Assembly (NCBI GenBank): GCA_948470905.1 | Contig: CAOKQK010000006.1 | Span: 1-64,000 of the forward strand | Source: an uncultured Lachnospiraceae bacterium | GTDB taxonomy: Bacteria > Bacillota > Clostridia > Lachnospirales > Lachnospiraceae | Reading direction: 5' to 3' | DNA: 64,000 nucleotides | Shown: piece after piece, positions 1 to 8,258 of the stretch | Position numbering within the stretch: position 1 is the stretch's first letter | Layout of the letters: each line of letters opens with the position of its first letter | The notes under the pieces: generated by a model | Seen by the model: the letters and a program-made list of their open reading frames with translations, nothing else | Told to the model about the DNA's origin: nothing | The model's database searches: none | Program-made: the position numbers and the translations under genes

Positions 1-168
1 TGTTCATCCAACCGGTGAATCTTGGCTGGCAATCTCAAGATTCCGAGAGCCTATATCCTGTCCTCAACAGGATACTCCATATATTACCACATTACATTAC
101 AAAAGTCTACATTATTATAGCAAAACGGATAGGGAGTAAAATGGCACAACAGCTTCTGCAAAAGTTTT

Positions 169-223
169 ATTCCCGCGGGCAATGAGTCATAAGTCCATGG
201 GACCTTGACGAATGCCGCGAGGG
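169..223 (+). repeat. Dispersed hairpin repeat family A, copy 1
   Basis: Begins TTCCCGCGGGCAATGAG, continues TCATAAGTCC, and closes with CTTGACGAATGCCGCGAGGG. The central AAGTTTACTTCTC stem seen in the copy at 62803 is deleted here. The same two ends recur at 14781, 16898 and 62803, and left ends alone at 44133, 45758 and 47613. The element abuts the terminator at 224-258. Confidence 0.75.
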
Positions 224-258
224 TCAAAAACCCCGTCAGCTTGCTGCGGGGTTTTTGA
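224..258. terminator. Bidirectional rho-independent terminator
   Basis: Perfect arms TCAAAAACCCCG (224-235) and CGGGGTTTTTGA (247-258), with an inner CAGC/GCTG stem around a TT loop. A- and T-runs on both sides let it work on either strand. It lies inside the decayed antitoxin frame, directly at the right end of repeat copy 1. Confidence 0.8.
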
Positions 259-573
259 TTGTCTTCAATTTGTCTTTTCTTAAAGCATTCCCCCAGCGCT
301 CCTGTAGGTATTTCCCATTCAGCCTCGGATATAATGACCGCATTCCTATTGTTTGTTCTTATTTTGTAAAATTCATTTCCGGTCGCTGTATTTTCCAAAA
401 TTTCCGTCAAGATTTCCCTTAAGTTTTGTTCTGCGATTTTTTACATATTTTTTCTCTCCTGATTGCATCATAACAGATATCAGCACAAAATGAAATATGT
501 GTAACCGGCAAAATGTAAAAACAAAAATTGAAATCACTCATTGAAATTATCAAAAGAGGTATATTGTAACATC

Positions 574-634
574 TTGACAAGACGCTGAAAGTATAGTATG
601 ATGGCGCAGATGCGAATGAGTTGCATTTGCATCT
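574..634 (+). promoter_or_regulatory. SigA promoter with Fur-family operator
   Basis: The -35 is TTGACA (574-579), followed by a 17-nt spacer and -10 TATGAT (597-602). Immediately downstream, over the expected start point, lies a 27-bp interrupted palindrome with arms AGATGCGAATG (608-618) and CATTTGCATCT (624-634), 10 of 11 positions matching. Length, spacing and position fit a Fur/Zur/PerR-type operator. The second gene downstream encodes a Fur-family protein, so autoregulation is the natural inference. Which metal or signal is sensed cannot be read from the site. Confidence 0.65.
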
Positions 635-666
635 AAAATTTGAGAGAGGATTTGGGTTGGATACCT

Positions 667-1506
667 ATGCTGGATGCGGTTTTGGACGCTTTGCTGGACA
701 CGGTGAAGCTGGTACCATTTTTATTGTTGACTTATGTCATAATGGAATATCTGGAACATAAGGCCGGAGAGGGCACTCAAAAGCTGATAAAAAAAGCCGG
801 AGGCTTCGGGCCTGTCCTGGGAGGAGTGCTGGGTATTGTGCCTCAGTGCGGTTTTTCGGCTGCGGCGTCAAATCTGTACGCCGGAAGAATGATTACTCTG
901 GGCACGTTGATGGCAATTTACCTGTCCACCTCCGACGAAATGCTTCCTGTTCTGATCTCCGAGAAGGCGCCGATGGACGTGATCCTGAAAATCCTGCTGG
1001 CAAAAGCTGTTATCGGCTGTCTTGCGGGCGTTGCGATTGATCTTTTGATGCGCAAAAGGAAGCCGGAAGGACAAAAAAGTGTCCACGATATCTGTGAGCA
1101 TGAGCATTGCGGCTGTGAACAGGGGATTTTTCGGTCGGCGCTGGTCCATACGGCAAAGATCACAATCTTTATTTTTGCGATAGAAATTGTCTTGAATATA
1201 ATATTGTATTATACAGGTGACGGAGCGCTGTCCGGAATAATCTTCAATCATCCGGTCATGGGGCCCGTGCTGGCGGGGCTGGTGGGTCTGATCCCCAACT
1301 GTGCGGGTTCCGTGGTGATCACCCAGCTCTATTTGCAGGGGGCGCTGGAAATCGGAGGCGCTCTTGCAGGGCTTCTCACCGGAAGCGGCGTGGGGCTTCT
1401 GGTGCTCTTTCGGGTAAATCCTGACAGGAGGGAATCCTTGAAAATTTTGGCAGTGCTGTACGGTATCGGAGTCCTGGCAGGCATTGCGGCGGGAGATGTG
1501 CTGTAG
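667..1506 (+). CDS. Predicted heavy-metal exporter, ArsP_2-like permease
   Basis: A polytopic membrane protein of about 279 residues, resembling the 10-TM putative arsenic/manganese efflux family (PF11449 type). The two halves carry matching PQCGFSAA and PNCAGSVV motifs, each a Pro-x-Cys signature in a membrane segment, as expected for internally duplicated permeases. Between the halves is a cytosolic Cys/His-rich loop (HDICEHEHCGC) that could bind metal. ATG 667 gives the family-like N terminus MLDAVLDALLDTVKLVPF; TTG 640 is an alternative, although the AGAGAGGA site at 642-649 is awkward for both. It is co-transcribed with a Fur-family regulator and sits behind a Fur-like operator, supporting metal efflux controlled by metal level. 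The substrate is not proven by sequence. Confidence 0.75.
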   Translation: MLDAVLDALLDTVKLVPFLLLTYVIMEYLEHKAGEGTQKLIKKAGGFGPVLGGVLGIVPQCGFSAAASNLYAGRMITLGTLMAIYLSTSDEMLPVLISEKAPMDVILKILLAKAVIGCLAGVAIDLLMRKRKPEGQKSVHDICEHEHCGCEQGIFRSALVHTAKITIFIFAIEIVLNIILYYTGDGALSGIIFNHPVMGPVLAGLVGLIPNCAGSVVITQLYLQGALEIGGALAGLLTGSGVGLLVLFRVNPDRRESLKILAVLYGIGVLAGIAAGDVL

Positions 1507-1547
1507 CGGCAAAAATGGAGATGTATCAAAAATGCTGGAGGTACGAC

Positions 1548-2018
1548 ATGCAGCAAAAGCGGGAAGTCACATTACAGGAAAATGAGGAAGCAGGGGGTGA
1601 AGTGCCCATAGAATATCCACAGGGATTAAAATGGACAAGGCAGCGCAGGAGCGTCTATAAAGTGCTCTGGGAGGCAGCGGAGCCGCTGAACGCCATTCAG
1701 ATTTACAATCTGGCGGTGAAAGATATGGAGGGCAGGGAGTGCGCAGTCTCTACTGTTTATCGTATTCTTGCGATCCTTGAGGAGAAAAATCTTGTGGAAA
1801 AATCTGCTTGGATGAGAGACGGTACTGTGGTATATACTATCAACAAGGGGATGCATACCCATTATGCGGTCTGTCTGGAGTGCAACAGGAAGATCCCGCT
1901 GCAGAGCTGTCCTTTCGCACATATGTCCCCGGGTCTCATGAAGGAGGATTTTACCGTTACCGGACATAAGCTGGAGCTGTATGGGTACTGCAGAGAGTGC
2001 CGGGAGAGACGGGACTGA
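1548..2018 (+). CDS. Fur/Zur/PerR-family transcriptional regulator
   Basis: About 156 residues, usual for the family. The N-terminal winged helix contains the typical LKWTRQRRSVYKVL and AVSTVYRIL recognition segments. The C-terminal domain has the metal-binding HTHYAVCLEC motif and a second CREC pair close to the C terminus, the two CxxC pairs of the structural zinc site. GGAGG (1537-1541) six bases before ATG 1548 fixes the start; an upstream ATG at 1515 is in frame but lacks this site. It follows the exporter by 41 bases and probably represses it through the palindrome at 608-634. The exact metal specificity is not visible. Confidence 0.9.
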   Translation: MQQKREVTLQENEEAGGEVPIEYPQGLKWTRQRRSVYKVLWEAAEPLNAIQIYNLAVKDMEGRECAVSTVYRILAILEEKNLVEKSAWMRDGTVVYTINKGMHTHYAVCLECNRKIPLQSCPFAHMSPGLMKEDFTVTGHKLELYGYCRECRERRD

Positions 2019-2066
2019 CAAAAAACCACAGAGCTGCTGTTTGGCAGTTGGTAAAAGGGAGCATGT

Positions 2067-4577
2067 ATGAAGTTTCCTGCAGTTTTAGCATATTTGAATC
2101 CAGGGAAAAGACGGGAAGCAACACTGGGAAAAATTTCTGCGAATACGGAGGGAAATGTTGGGGATTTATGGAGGGACAGGCTCAAACGACACATTTACAG
2201 GCGTAGGTTTTGGTGCCTGGCGGCTTTACTGATTTTTTTGCTGGAAATGGCTCTGCTTGTGTGGCCGGTCGGCTGGCTGAAGGAGGATGTGGAGAATTAC
2301 CTCACAGGCGTGGGCTCCTGGCATATGGAGCCTCAGGAAGGGGATTTTTCATGCCGCCAGGAATTCAGACCGCAGAACAATCATCTGGAGAGTATGGGGA
2401 TCGTGATAGCCGGCGAGGAGGATCCCAGCGGCGGGAATGCATTTATTGCAATATCTGATTACAATGGCAGCGTGCTTTTTGAAACCAGTATCCCATACGA
2501 GGAGATTGCGCTGAATGCCTATACGGATATAGAGATAGTACCGCCCATTAACCAGGCAGGCAAAAGCTGCTTTCTGTCTGTGCATCTGGAGGCAGACGAG
2601 AATGGAAACATTCCTGTTTTGGCTGCAGTCAGTACAGATGACCCAATGGCGGAAAATGTCTCTCTGGAGCAGGGAGAAAAACTGCAGGGTGTGCAGCTTG
2701 TGACCAGATATTTTTATAAGGATGTGATAACAAAACAGAAGTTTTTCCGCGTGTTGTGCATCTGTATCGTTACCGCACTTGGAATTGCAGCCGGGCTTCC
2801 ACGTGACAGAAGGTTCAGGAGGGTCATGGGAGTGGCCTTGCTGGCAGCCCTTCCCTGGGTACTGGGCAGGCGGCTGGAACTTCTTGCGGTCAATAGTCAG
2901 TTTCTGCTGCCCTTTTCCATGAAATGGAATATGGCTCTGATGTATCTTCTGGAGCTGGTTCTGCTTCTTTGTACACAATCGTTTCGTGCCGGTATCTGTA
3001 TCAGCAGCCTGATGCTGACACTGCTTTATTCTGCCAATTATTTTGTGTATTCCTTCCGGGGAGTACCGCTGCGGTTTAATGATCTCTCTGCCATAGGGAC
3101 AGCGGCAAAAGTAGTGAGCCATTACAGCCTGCGTCCCAACAGCCACCTGGCAAGGGCATGGTGTATCTGTGTATTTTTTCTGGTGTATGGCGCACAGACA
3201 GGGGTTCGGTGGAAGACGGAGAATAAGCGCAAAAAAGCGGCAATGCGCCTGGCGGCTCTGATAACGGGCGTCGCGCTGGCTGCGGTGAGCGGGCATCAGC
3301 TTTTGTATACGGATATGCTGGTGAAGGCAGGCTTCCTGTATGCCCACGGCTTTGACCAGAATATGAACTATCATTTTAACGGCTATCTGGTAGCAAGCTG
3401 TATGGATATTCAGGATTCCAGGGTAAAAAAGCCCCAGGGGTATTCTCTTAACAGAGTCAGGGAGCTTCTGGAAGAAGCGGCGGAAGGCGGGACAGCGTCG
3501 GAAGAAAGGATCAGTCCGCATGTTATACTGATCATGAATGAAAGCTTCTCTGATCTGAGGGTGCTTGGAAATCTGCAGCTTGGCGAAGAAAATCTTGCAT
3601 TTTTTAATGGGCTGACGGACAATACTGTCAGGGGCTATGTCAATGCGTCGGTGCTTGGGGGAGGAACGGCAAATTCGGAGTTTGAAGTGTTTACCGGATG
3701 CAGTATGGGCTTTTTGCCGCCTTCCTATTATGCCTATCAACAATGTCTGATAGGGGAAATGCCGTCACTGGTTTCCAATATGAGCGAGGCAGGATATACA
3801 ACATATTCCATACATCCCGAGGACGCAACCAATTGGAACAGGGACAGGGTCTATAGGTATTTTGGCTTTGACAACAGCCTGTGGATAGAAGATTTTCCGG
3901 AGGCGGAAAGGCTTCATTATGGGGTAACGGATCTGGAAACCTATAAGAAAGTGGAGGAAATATATGAGAACAGGAAGCAGGGGGAGAAGCTGTTTATATT
4001 TGACCTGACTGTCCAAAACCACGGCGATTACCAGCAGTCTGATGTGGAGCTTTCGGTTAATGCCCGGAATGTTTCTTCTGAGAAAGCGGACATTTATTTA
4101 TCGCTGATACGAAATTCGGATGAAGCCTTCCGGCAGCTGATAACATACTTTGAAAAAGAGAAGGAACCGGTTGTAATCTGTATGTACGGGGATCATCAAC
4201 CCTGGCTGGAAAATTCTTTTTATGAAGCTGTGTTTGAGCAGACGCAGGGAATTGGGGAGGAAGACAAAACACGGAACATGTATAAAACTCCGTTTCTCAT
4301 ATGGGCAAATTACGATATTCCGGAGCAGAGCGGTTTGGACATTGGTATGAGCTATCTGGGGGCGCTGCTGCTGCAGACTGCCGGAATCCAGGGTTCGCCT
4401 TATTTTGATTTCTTACAACAGTATATGGAGGAATATCCGATTATTACGGTCAATGGATATGAAGACAGGGAAGGAAATCATTATAATTGGTCGGGAGAGG
4501 ATTCCGAGCTTTTGGATTACAGGATACTGCAGTATAATCATCTTTTTGATAAAGATATGGTGGAGTGGGGGTTCTGA
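2067..4577 (+). CDS. LtaS-like phosphoglycerol transferase (sulfatase-fold membrane protein)
   Basis: An 836-residue membrane enzyme of the lipoteichoic-acid synthase/phosphoglycerol transferase group. One TM helix near residues 48-70 is followed by about 150 soluble residues, then roughly six TM helices (about 230-420), then the extracellular sulfatase-fold domain. Catalytic features: MNESFSD near 490 (metal-binding E), GGGTANSEF with Thr534 as the likely phospho-glycerol acceptor, and GDHQPW near 708. Family enzymes move glycerol-phosphate from phosphatidylglycerol to a glycolipid or glycan outside the cell. The extra extracytoplasmic domain between TM1 and TM2 is not part of classical LtaS, so the acceptor may differ. 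AAGGGAG five bases before ATG supports the start. Confidence 0.85.
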   Translation: MKFPAVLAYLNPGKRREATLGKISANTEGNVGDLWRDRLKRHIYRRRFWCLAALLIFLLEMALLVWPVGWLKEDVENYLTGVGSWHMEPQEGDFSCRQEFRPQNNHLESMGIVIAGEEDPSGGNAFIAISDYNGSVLFETSIPYEEIALNAYTDIEIVPPINQAGKSCFLSVHLEADENGNIPVLAAVSTDDPMAENVSLEQGEKLQGVQLVTRYFYKDVITKQKFFRVLCICIVTALGIAAGLPRDRRFRRVMGVALLAALPWVLGRRLELLAVNSQFLLPFSMKWNMALMYLLELVLLLCTQSFRAGICISSLMLTLLYSANYFVYSFRGVPLRFNDLSAIGTAAKVVSHYSLRPNSHLARAWCICVFFLVYGAQTGVRWKTENKRKKAAMRLAALITGVALAAVSGHQLLYTDMLVKAGFLYAHGFDQNMNYHFNGYLVASCMDIQDSRVKKPQGYSLNRVRELLEEAAEGGTASEERISPHVILIMNESFSDLRVLGNLQLGEENLAFFNGLTDNTVRGYVNASVLGGGTANSEFEVFTGCSMGFLPPSYYAYQQCLIGEMPSLVSNMSEAGYTTYSIHPEDATNWNRDRVYRYFGFDNSLWIEDFPEAERLHYGVTDLETYKKVEEIYENRKQGEKLFIFDLTVQNHGDYQQSDVELSVNARNVSSEKADIYLSLIRNSDEAFRQLITYFEKEKEPVVICMYGDHQPWLENSFYEAVFEQTQGIGEEDKTRNMYKTPFLIWANYDIPEQSGLDIGMSYLGALLLQTAGIQGSPYFDFLQQYMEEYPIITVNGYEDREGNHYNWSGEDSELLDYRILQYNHLFDKDMVEWGF

Positions 4578-4705
4578 ACAGACAGTCAGACGTTGCAAAG
4601 ATCACTGTTGTATGCCATTTTTGTTCAAAAAACATGAGGACTGAAAGAGACTGAGGTAGAAGAAGGCAGGAAATTACAAAAATCTAAAATTTTTTAAAAA
4701 AGTTC

Positions 4706-4734
4706 TTGCTTTTTTCTAAAAGGTGTATTATAAT
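4706..4734 (+). promoter_or_regulatory. Promoter of tRNA-Lys
   Basis: TTGCTT (4706-4711), a 17-nt spacer, and TATAAT (4729-4734), about 46 bases before the mature tRNA. It follows an AT-rich stretch with an A/T-tract that could act as an UP element. Confidence 0.7.
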
Positions 4735-4780
4735 AGCTCTTGTCAACCGGAAAGAGCGATGGACATACGCTATGAAATCT

Positions 4781-4853
4781 GCACCGCTAGCTCAGTTGGT
4801 AGAGCACCTGACTCTTAATCAGGGTGTCCAGGGTTCGAGCCCCTGGCGGTGCA
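4781..4853 (+). tRNA. tRNA-Lys (anticodon CTT)
   Basis: A 73-nt cloverleaf. The acceptor stem GCACCGC pairs with GCGGTGC, the discriminator is A, and CCA is not encoded. The D arm is GCTCAGTTGGTAGAGC. The anticodon stem CCTGA/TCAGG encloses loop CTCTTAA, giving anticodon CTT (reads AAG). The T arm is CCAGGGTTCGAGCCCCTGG. It is a solitary tRNA between two protein genes. Confidence 0.97.
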
Positions 4854-4878
4854 TAACTCCTCTTGGCGGGGAGCATAA

Positions 4879-4925
4879 AGGACTGTTTTTGAGGACGCAG
4901 GAGCCTTGGGGACGGTTCTTTTTTT
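4879..4925 (+). terminator. Terminator after tRNA-Lys
   Basis: AGGACTGT (4879-4886) can pair with ACGGTTCT (4912-4919, two G-U pairs), leaving a loop of about 25 nt and then an uninterrupted T-tract. The stem is modest. Confidence 0.5.
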
Positions 4926-5162
4926 GTGTGCTTGTATCTGTAAGGTTCAAATTATACTATGAAAGTTCCCGCTTCGCCTTGCGGAAACCGCGCAGTCAAA
5001 ATGAGCGTCCTGTGCTCATTTTGCAAGACTGCTGTGCGCCAAACCCGTTTCCCTTGCGGGTTTGTGTGCATCAACTAAACTCCCGGCTTTCATTTATGGT
5101 GGAGCATTGTGGGATGCAAGGGAGTTTAGTTACGAAATTATAATGGTTTAGGAGACGAAGCA
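4926..5162. other. Intergenic stretch with inverted repeat
   Basis: No gene is seen. The stretch holds a perfect 12-bp inverted repeat, AACTAAACTCCC (5073-5084) and GGGAGTTTAGTT (5120-5131), separated by 35 bases. It also contains ACCGCGCAGTCAAAAT (4988-5003), which recurs exactly at 22629-22644 in another intergenic region. This looks like debris of a dispersed repeat upstream of the NUDIX gene. Confidence 0.45.
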
Positions 5163-5663
5163 ATGGACGGAAAGTTAAGGAATATGACTTCTATTTATAT
5201 TACAAGGGAAGATAAAATGCTCTTACTTTTCAGGCAGGGGAGCAGGGTGGTAAATAACGTCTGGGTCGGTTCGGCGGGAGGCCATTTTGAAGAGCATGAG
5301 CTGAATGATGCCAGGGCCTGCGTACTTCGGGAATTGGAGGAGGAGTTGGGGCTGAAGGAAAATCAATTGAAAGGCATGTCATTACGATATGTTACATTGC
5401 GGAGGACAAAAGGGGAGATCAGACAGAATTATTATTTTTTCGCGGAGCTGGCTGAGGATATGGAGGAGTGCCCTGTATCCAGTGAAGGGATCTGCAAATG
5501 GTTTGATTATGGGGAGTTGCCTGCGCTGGAAATGCCGTTTACGGCAAAATATGTTATAGAGCATTATCTGAGAATTGGGCGCGGCACAGATGAGGTTTAT
5601 GGCGGTATGGTAGATGGTGAGAAAGTTGTTTTTATTAGTCTTGCCCCTGAAACGGGTAAATAG
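5163..5663 (+). CDS. NUDIX hydrolase
   Basis: 166 residues with a NUDIX box around residues 40-65 (GGHFEEHELNDARACVLREL followed by EEELGL). The helix carrying REL-EE is clear, but the spacing from GGHFE to RE is about two residues longer than the classic signature. The family hydrolyses nucleoside diphosphates linked to another group; the substrate here is unknown. AGGAGACGAAGCA before ATG 5163 provides the ribosome binding site. It is followed at 80 bases by an ABC-class ATPase; the two could be co-transcribed. Confidence 0.85.
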   Translation: MDGKLRNMTSIYITREDKMLLLFRQGSRVVNNVWVGSAGGHFEEHELNDARACVLRELEEELGLKENQLKGMSLRYVTLRRTKGEIRQNYYFFAELAEDMEECPVSSEGICKWFDYGELPALEMPFTAKYVIEHYLRIGRGTDEVYGGMVDGEKVVFISLAPETGK

Positions 5664-5742
5664 TATAATAAGGACAGTATTGCGGCATTGCCCGCGGAAA
5701 TAAAATTTTGCCTGCAAGGCAGGGCGCAGGCAGTGGAAAGGG

Positions 5743-7578
5743 ATGGTAAGAAAAGTGAAAACAGCAGAAGATTTACGGAATTTACTCAGACAGATAGACC
5801 GCAGGAGCTATCCGGCTTACAAGGATACCAGGGGGAAATATCAGTTTCAGCAGTATGTGCTGTCTATAGATCATGTGCAGGGGGACCCTTTTGCGGCGCC
5901 CTCCAAGGTCAGTATCCTGGTGCCGGGTAAAGTGGCGGGCTTCCACAGGGAGTGCTATGAGGAGGCACACCGCAGGACAGCGTTTCAGGACTTTCTGCTG
6001 CGCCGTGTGAGCATGAAGATAAAGGATTATTCCTTCAAGGCGAAGGGGTCCGGCAAGAGCGGGCTGCTTGGCATCAGCCATCCGGGACAGGAGATCCTGG
6101 AGCGGAGTGCCTGCGCCGTCAATCCTCAGAACGGCGATGTGACTATCCGAATGGAGATTGGGTTCCCCGCCAATGGGAGGACCATCAATGCGGGAGAGCT
6201 GGAGAAAATATTGTTTGATTTCCTGCCGCTGTGTGTGCGCCAGACCCTGCTTTCCGCGTCCTGCCCCAAAGAGAGCGTGGAGAAGTGCCTGTTTCTGGCG
6301 GATGACCAGCTGTATATCCGGGAGGAATTAAAGAAGCGGGGGCTGGTGAGCTTTGTTGCCAATGGGGCGGTGCTTCCCCGCAAGTCAGGGATTTCCTCAC
6401 TGCCCATGAAGGATGGGAAAGCATTCATGTCTCCTGCGTCCATGGAAGTGACCCTGGAGCTGCCCCACCATGGCAGTCTGGTCGGGATGGGCATCAAGAA
6501 GGGCGTCACCCTGATCGTTGGCGGCGGCTATCATGGCAAGTCCACCTTGCTGGAGGCGCTGGAGCTTGGAGTGTACAACCATATTGCCGGGGACGGCAGG
6601 GAGTATGTGATCACGGACGAGACAGCCATGAAGCTGCGTGCCGAGGATGGGAGGAGCATCCAGAAGACGGATATTTCCATGTTCATCCGCAATCTCCCCA
6701 ATGGCCGGGACACCAATGCTTTCTATACGGAGGATGCCAGCGGAAGCACTTCCCAGGCTGCAAACACTGTGGAGGCCATGGAGGCAGGGGCGCAGGTGTT
6801 TCTTATAGACGAGGACACCAGCGCCACCAACTTTATGATCCGTGACGAGCTGATGCAGAGGGTGGTCAGCCGGGATGTGGAGCCGATCATTCCTTTTATC
6901 GACAGGGTGCGGGAGCTTTATGAGGATTACGGGATTTCCACCATTCTGGTGGCGGGCAGCTGCGGCTCTTATTTTCATAAGGCGGACTGCATTATTCAGA
7001 TGAATAAATATCAGCCTGTGGAGATCACTGCGCTGGCAAAAAGGGAGGCGGAGGGCTATCCCTATACCACGGGCAGGCTGGACAAGTCCGGGGAGCCGGA
7101 CCTTAAGAGAATTGTCAAAAGGGATGCCGCCTTTGCAAAGGATGACCGTATCAAACTGCGCACAGACGGAACAGACGGTTTCTCCATCAACCGTGAGGAG
7201 GTTGACATGAGATATGTGGAGCAGCTGGTGGATCCCGAGCAGCTGACGTCACTGTCGTATATGATCAAATATATGAAGCTGCAGGTCTTTGACGGGAAGA
7301 AGACCCTGAAGGAGGCTGTGGAGAGCCTGTATACAAGGATAGGGAGCAGGGGATTTGACGCGTTCTTCGGCCCAGGGGGAGATGCCGCATGCGCAGGGGG
7401 GACAGATGGGTTTGCCAGCCGTGTGGGCGGAAGGCATGCCGGCGGTGCGGGGAGAGACGCAGCCCGTACAGGCGGGGAGGGCGGCGCGCTTCCCGGCAAT
7501 CTCGCCATGCCCAGGCGCCAGGAGCTTTACGCGGCGCTGAACCGCTGCCGGGAGCTGATCAGGATAGAGGGAAATTGA
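5743..7578 (+). CDS. Predicted ABC-class ATPase (COG3044-type)
   Basis: 611 residues resembling the stand-alone ABC-ATPase family (PF09818 type). The Walker A is GGGYHGKST (near residue 264), followed by TEDASGSTSQAAN (signature-like) and VFLIDEDTSATNFM (Walker B). It lacks membrane segments, so it is not a transporter subunit; some relatives bind nucleic acid, but no cellular role is firmly known for bacterial members. Between about residues 545 and 590 there is a Gly/Ala/Arg-rich low-complexity insertion just before the conserved PGNLAMPRRQE tail; it is GC-rich and open in several frames. ATG 5743 has GGAAAGGG almost touching it, so GTG 5755 is an alternative start. Confidence 0.8.
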   Translation: MVRKVKTAEDLRNLLRQIDRRSYPAYKDTRGKYQFQQYVLSIDHVQGDPFAAPSKVSILVPGKVAGFHRECYEEAHRRTAFQDFLLRRVSMKIKDYSFKAKGSGKSGLLGISHPGQEILERSACAVNPQNGDVTIRMEIGFPANGRTINAGELEKILFDFLPLCVRQTLLSASCPKESVEKCLFLADDQLYIREELKKRGLVSFVANGAVLPRKSGISSLPMKDGKAFMSPASMEVTLELPHHGSLVGMGIKKGVTLIVGGGYHGKSTLLEALELGVYNHIAGDGREYVITDETAMKLRAEDGRSIQKTDISMFIRNLPNGRDTNAFYTEDASGSTSQAANTVEAMEAGAQVFLIDEDTSATNFMIRDELMQRVVSRDVEPIIPFIDRVRELYEDYGISTILVAGSCGSYFHKADCIIQMNKYQPVEITALAKREAEGYPYTTGRLDKSGEPDLKRIVKRDAAFAKDDRIKLRTDGTDGFSINREEVDMRYVEQLVDPEQLTSLSYMIKYMKLQVFDGKKTLKEAVESLYTRIGSRGFDAFFGPGGDAACAGGTDGFASRVGGRHAGGAGRDAARTGGEGGALPGNLAMPRRQELYAALNRCRELIRIEGN

Positions 7579-7626
7579 CGTGAAAGAGGGGGAATGCCCT
7601 TGCAAGGCGGAAAGGGAGGCGTAAGT

Positions 7627-8181
7627 TTGAAACTGTTGTTTATTATCGGCAATGGGGCTGTGGGAAAAATGACCGTAGGGCAGGAGCTGATGAAAAGAAC
7701 CAGGCTTCGGCTGTTCCACAACCATATGAGCATAGAGCTGGTGCTGGAGGTGCTTGGAAGGTTTGATGCAAAGATGGTAAACGATGTGCGTGAGGCGGTA
7801 TTCAAAAACTACGCGGCTTCCGACAATTACGGATTGATATTTACCTATATGTGGGCGTTTGATATGCAGGAGGACTGGGATTATATCGAACACGTAAAGG
7901 AGATATTTGCTCCCTATGGGACCGAATTTTATTATGTGGAGCTGATTGCCTCCCAGGAGGTAAGGCTTGCCCGCAATGAGACGGAAAACCGGCTGAAGAA
8001 TAAGGCATCCAAGAGGGATATCCAGGTGTCCAGCAGCCGGCTGCTCCAAGAGGACGGACGTTACCGTCTGGTCAGCCGGGAGGGAGAGATCCCGTTTGAA
8101 AATTATTTCAGGCTGGACAATACGGAGATTTCCCCGGAAAGGGCGGCAGAGATTATTCAGGAGAGGTTTGGCTTTGAATAG
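7627..8181 (+). CDS. P-loop kinase-like protein (AAA/shikimate-kinase-like)
   Basis: About 184 residues. A P-loop GNGAVGKMT lies next to the N terminus (MKLLFIIGNGAVGK), followed by a helical region and a basic lid-like segment (NRLKNKASKRD). The overall shape is that of small nucleotide kinases. No substrate can be named. The start is TTG 7627, seven bases after GGGAGG (7614-7619); the in-frame ATG at 7594 is preceded by a purine run that nearly touches it. It lies 48 bases after the ABC-class ATPase and is probably in the same transcript. Confidence 0.7.
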   Translation: MKLLFIIGNGAVGKMTVGQELMKRTRLRLFHNHMSIELVLEVLGRFDAKMVNDVREAVFKNYAASDNYGLIFTYMWAFDMQEDWDYIEHVKEIFAPYGTEFYYVELIASQEVRLARNETENRLKNKASKRDIQVSSSRLLQEDGRYRLVSREGEIPFENYFRLDNTEISPERAAEIIQERFGFE

Positions 8182-8258
8182 GGAAAGACAGGCGTGAGCG
8201 GCAGAAGACGGTTTCAGACAGCAGAAAGCGGTTAGAATCAGGGGAGAAGACACAGGAT

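Larger units (their letters stand above)
84..446 (-). pseudogene. Phd/YefM-type antitoxin remnant, stop at codon 2
   Basis: On the minus strand a good Shine-Dalgarno (AGGAG, about 457-461) precedes ATG at 446-444, but the next codon is TAA. Reading on in the same frame gives KIAEQNLREILTEILENT and then RNNRNAVIISEAEW-like residues, which is the conserved N-terminal pattern of Phd/YefM antitoxins (DNA-binding half, NAV-I-SEEEW motif). After about residue 50 the similarity ends and the frame runs through a terminator and the dispersed repeat at 169-223, so the C-terminal toxin-binding half is missing. No YoeB/RelE-type toxin is adjacent. I read it as a dead antitoxin, with the repeat and terminator now occupying its 3' part. 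A restart at TTG 410 is formally possible but has no ribosome binding site. Confidence 0.6.

Noticed and set aside
2349..3743. 464-codon open frame on the minus strand
   Set aside because: It is antisense to the LtaS-like gene, which has clear family motifs. It has no ribosome site and encodes His/Pro/Arg-rich nonsense typical of a shadow frame.
4706..5143. 145-codon plus-strand frame over the tRNA
   Set aside because: It reads through tRNA-Lys and its terminator; not protein coding.
7249..8253. 334-codon minus-strand frame
   Set aside because: Runs antisense to three different real genes; no single product makes sense.
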